Assembly: GCA_019351995.1 (NCBI GenBank)
Contig: JABBOD010000015.1
Coordinates: 1-62,962, forward strand
DNA: 62,962 nt
Origin: Acidobacteriota bacterium
GTDB taxonomy: Bacteria > Actinomycetota > Actinomycetes > Actinomycetales > Microbacteriaceae
Direction of reading: 5' to 3'
This document shows positions 62,950 through 62,962 of this stretch, in pieces; the stretch's first letter is position 1, and the number at the start of each line of letters is the position of its first letter. The notes under the pieces are model-generated. The model had not been told where the DNA came from, did not search any database, and worked only from the letters and a program-made list of their open reading frames with translations. The position numbers and the translations under genes were made by a program.

Positions 62950-62962
62950 GTCGATCCTCTAG

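Overview
The window is chromosomal DNA of a high-GC actinobacterium, most likely of the Microbacteriaceae/Micrococcales type. The case rests on gene content (UPF0182, DUF2342, AdnAB helicase-nucleases, DUF3107, DUF3117, 7Fe ferredoxin next to dapC, TatB-type translocase, BipA, tandem glycine riboswitch), frequent GTG starts, and many genes that appear to be transcribed without a leader. There is no phage, IS element, CRISPR array or plasmid module. I read it as a core-genome segment with a small accessory insertion. No species is assigned. Family names and synteny statements come from memory of the families, not from a search.

Layout. 1-9350: initiator tRNA, UPF0182 membrane protein, PDZ/Lon-like protease, DUF2342 metalloprotease-like protein, an orphan TOMM/E1-like protein, UvrD2 helicase and NudC. 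9350-14340: a phosphotransferase-fold protein whose catalytic residues look lost, then two divergent regulator/target pairs (MFS exporter with LysR; short-chain dehydrogenase with XRE/MmyB-type regulator). 14321-23610: AdnB-AdnA, DUF3107, a small membrane protein, a ferritin-like protein and a DEAD-box helicase. The two flanking parts match the order around Rv3193c-Rv3211 of Mycobacterium tuberculosis as I recall it, with the regulator pairs inserted between. 23620-30418: pyruvate formate-lyase and its activase, PHP phosphoesterase, EEP-family protein, aminopeptidase P. 30454-36896: stress-type protein, MgtE-N/CBS protein, DUF1003, Mrp ATPase, LysR with a 35-aa membrane peptide, TatB, O-methyltransferase, DUF3117. 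36987-43753: lysine/diaminopimelate genes dapE, dapD and dapC with citrate synthase and ferredoxin. 43783-47715: small membrane protein, FTR1-type iron permease with a candidate iron box, lipoprotein, BipA. 47864-54446: a complete peptide/nickel-type ABC importer operon. 54765-57301: CPBP protease, polytopic protein, peroxiredoxin. 57397-62110: glycine cleavage operon gcvT-gcvH-gcvP behind a tandem glycine riboswitch. 62194-62949: membrane protein.

How the genes work together. AdnAB and UvrD2 serve DNA repair. PflB/PflA give a non-oxidative route from pyruvate, and citrate synthase opens the TCA cycle. DapD, DapC and DapE carry the succinylase branch to meso-diaminopimelate. GcvTHP degrades glycine under direct glycine control. 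The ABC system imports oligopeptides or a similar solute.

Most notable signals: (i) at least 21 genes have a TANNNT hexamer ending exactly 6-7 nt before the start codon, indicating leaderless mRNAs and fixing many starts; (ii) the phosphotransferase-fold protein has lost the kinase residues; (iii) an orphan TOMM-type protein overlaps uvrD2 antisense by 134 bp; (iv) a dual inverted-repeat operator lies between a LysR gene and an unlisted 35-aa membrane peptide; (v) interleaved inverted repeats with pseudoknot topology lie at 5702-5799. I did not find a clearly new multi-gene defence or mobile system.
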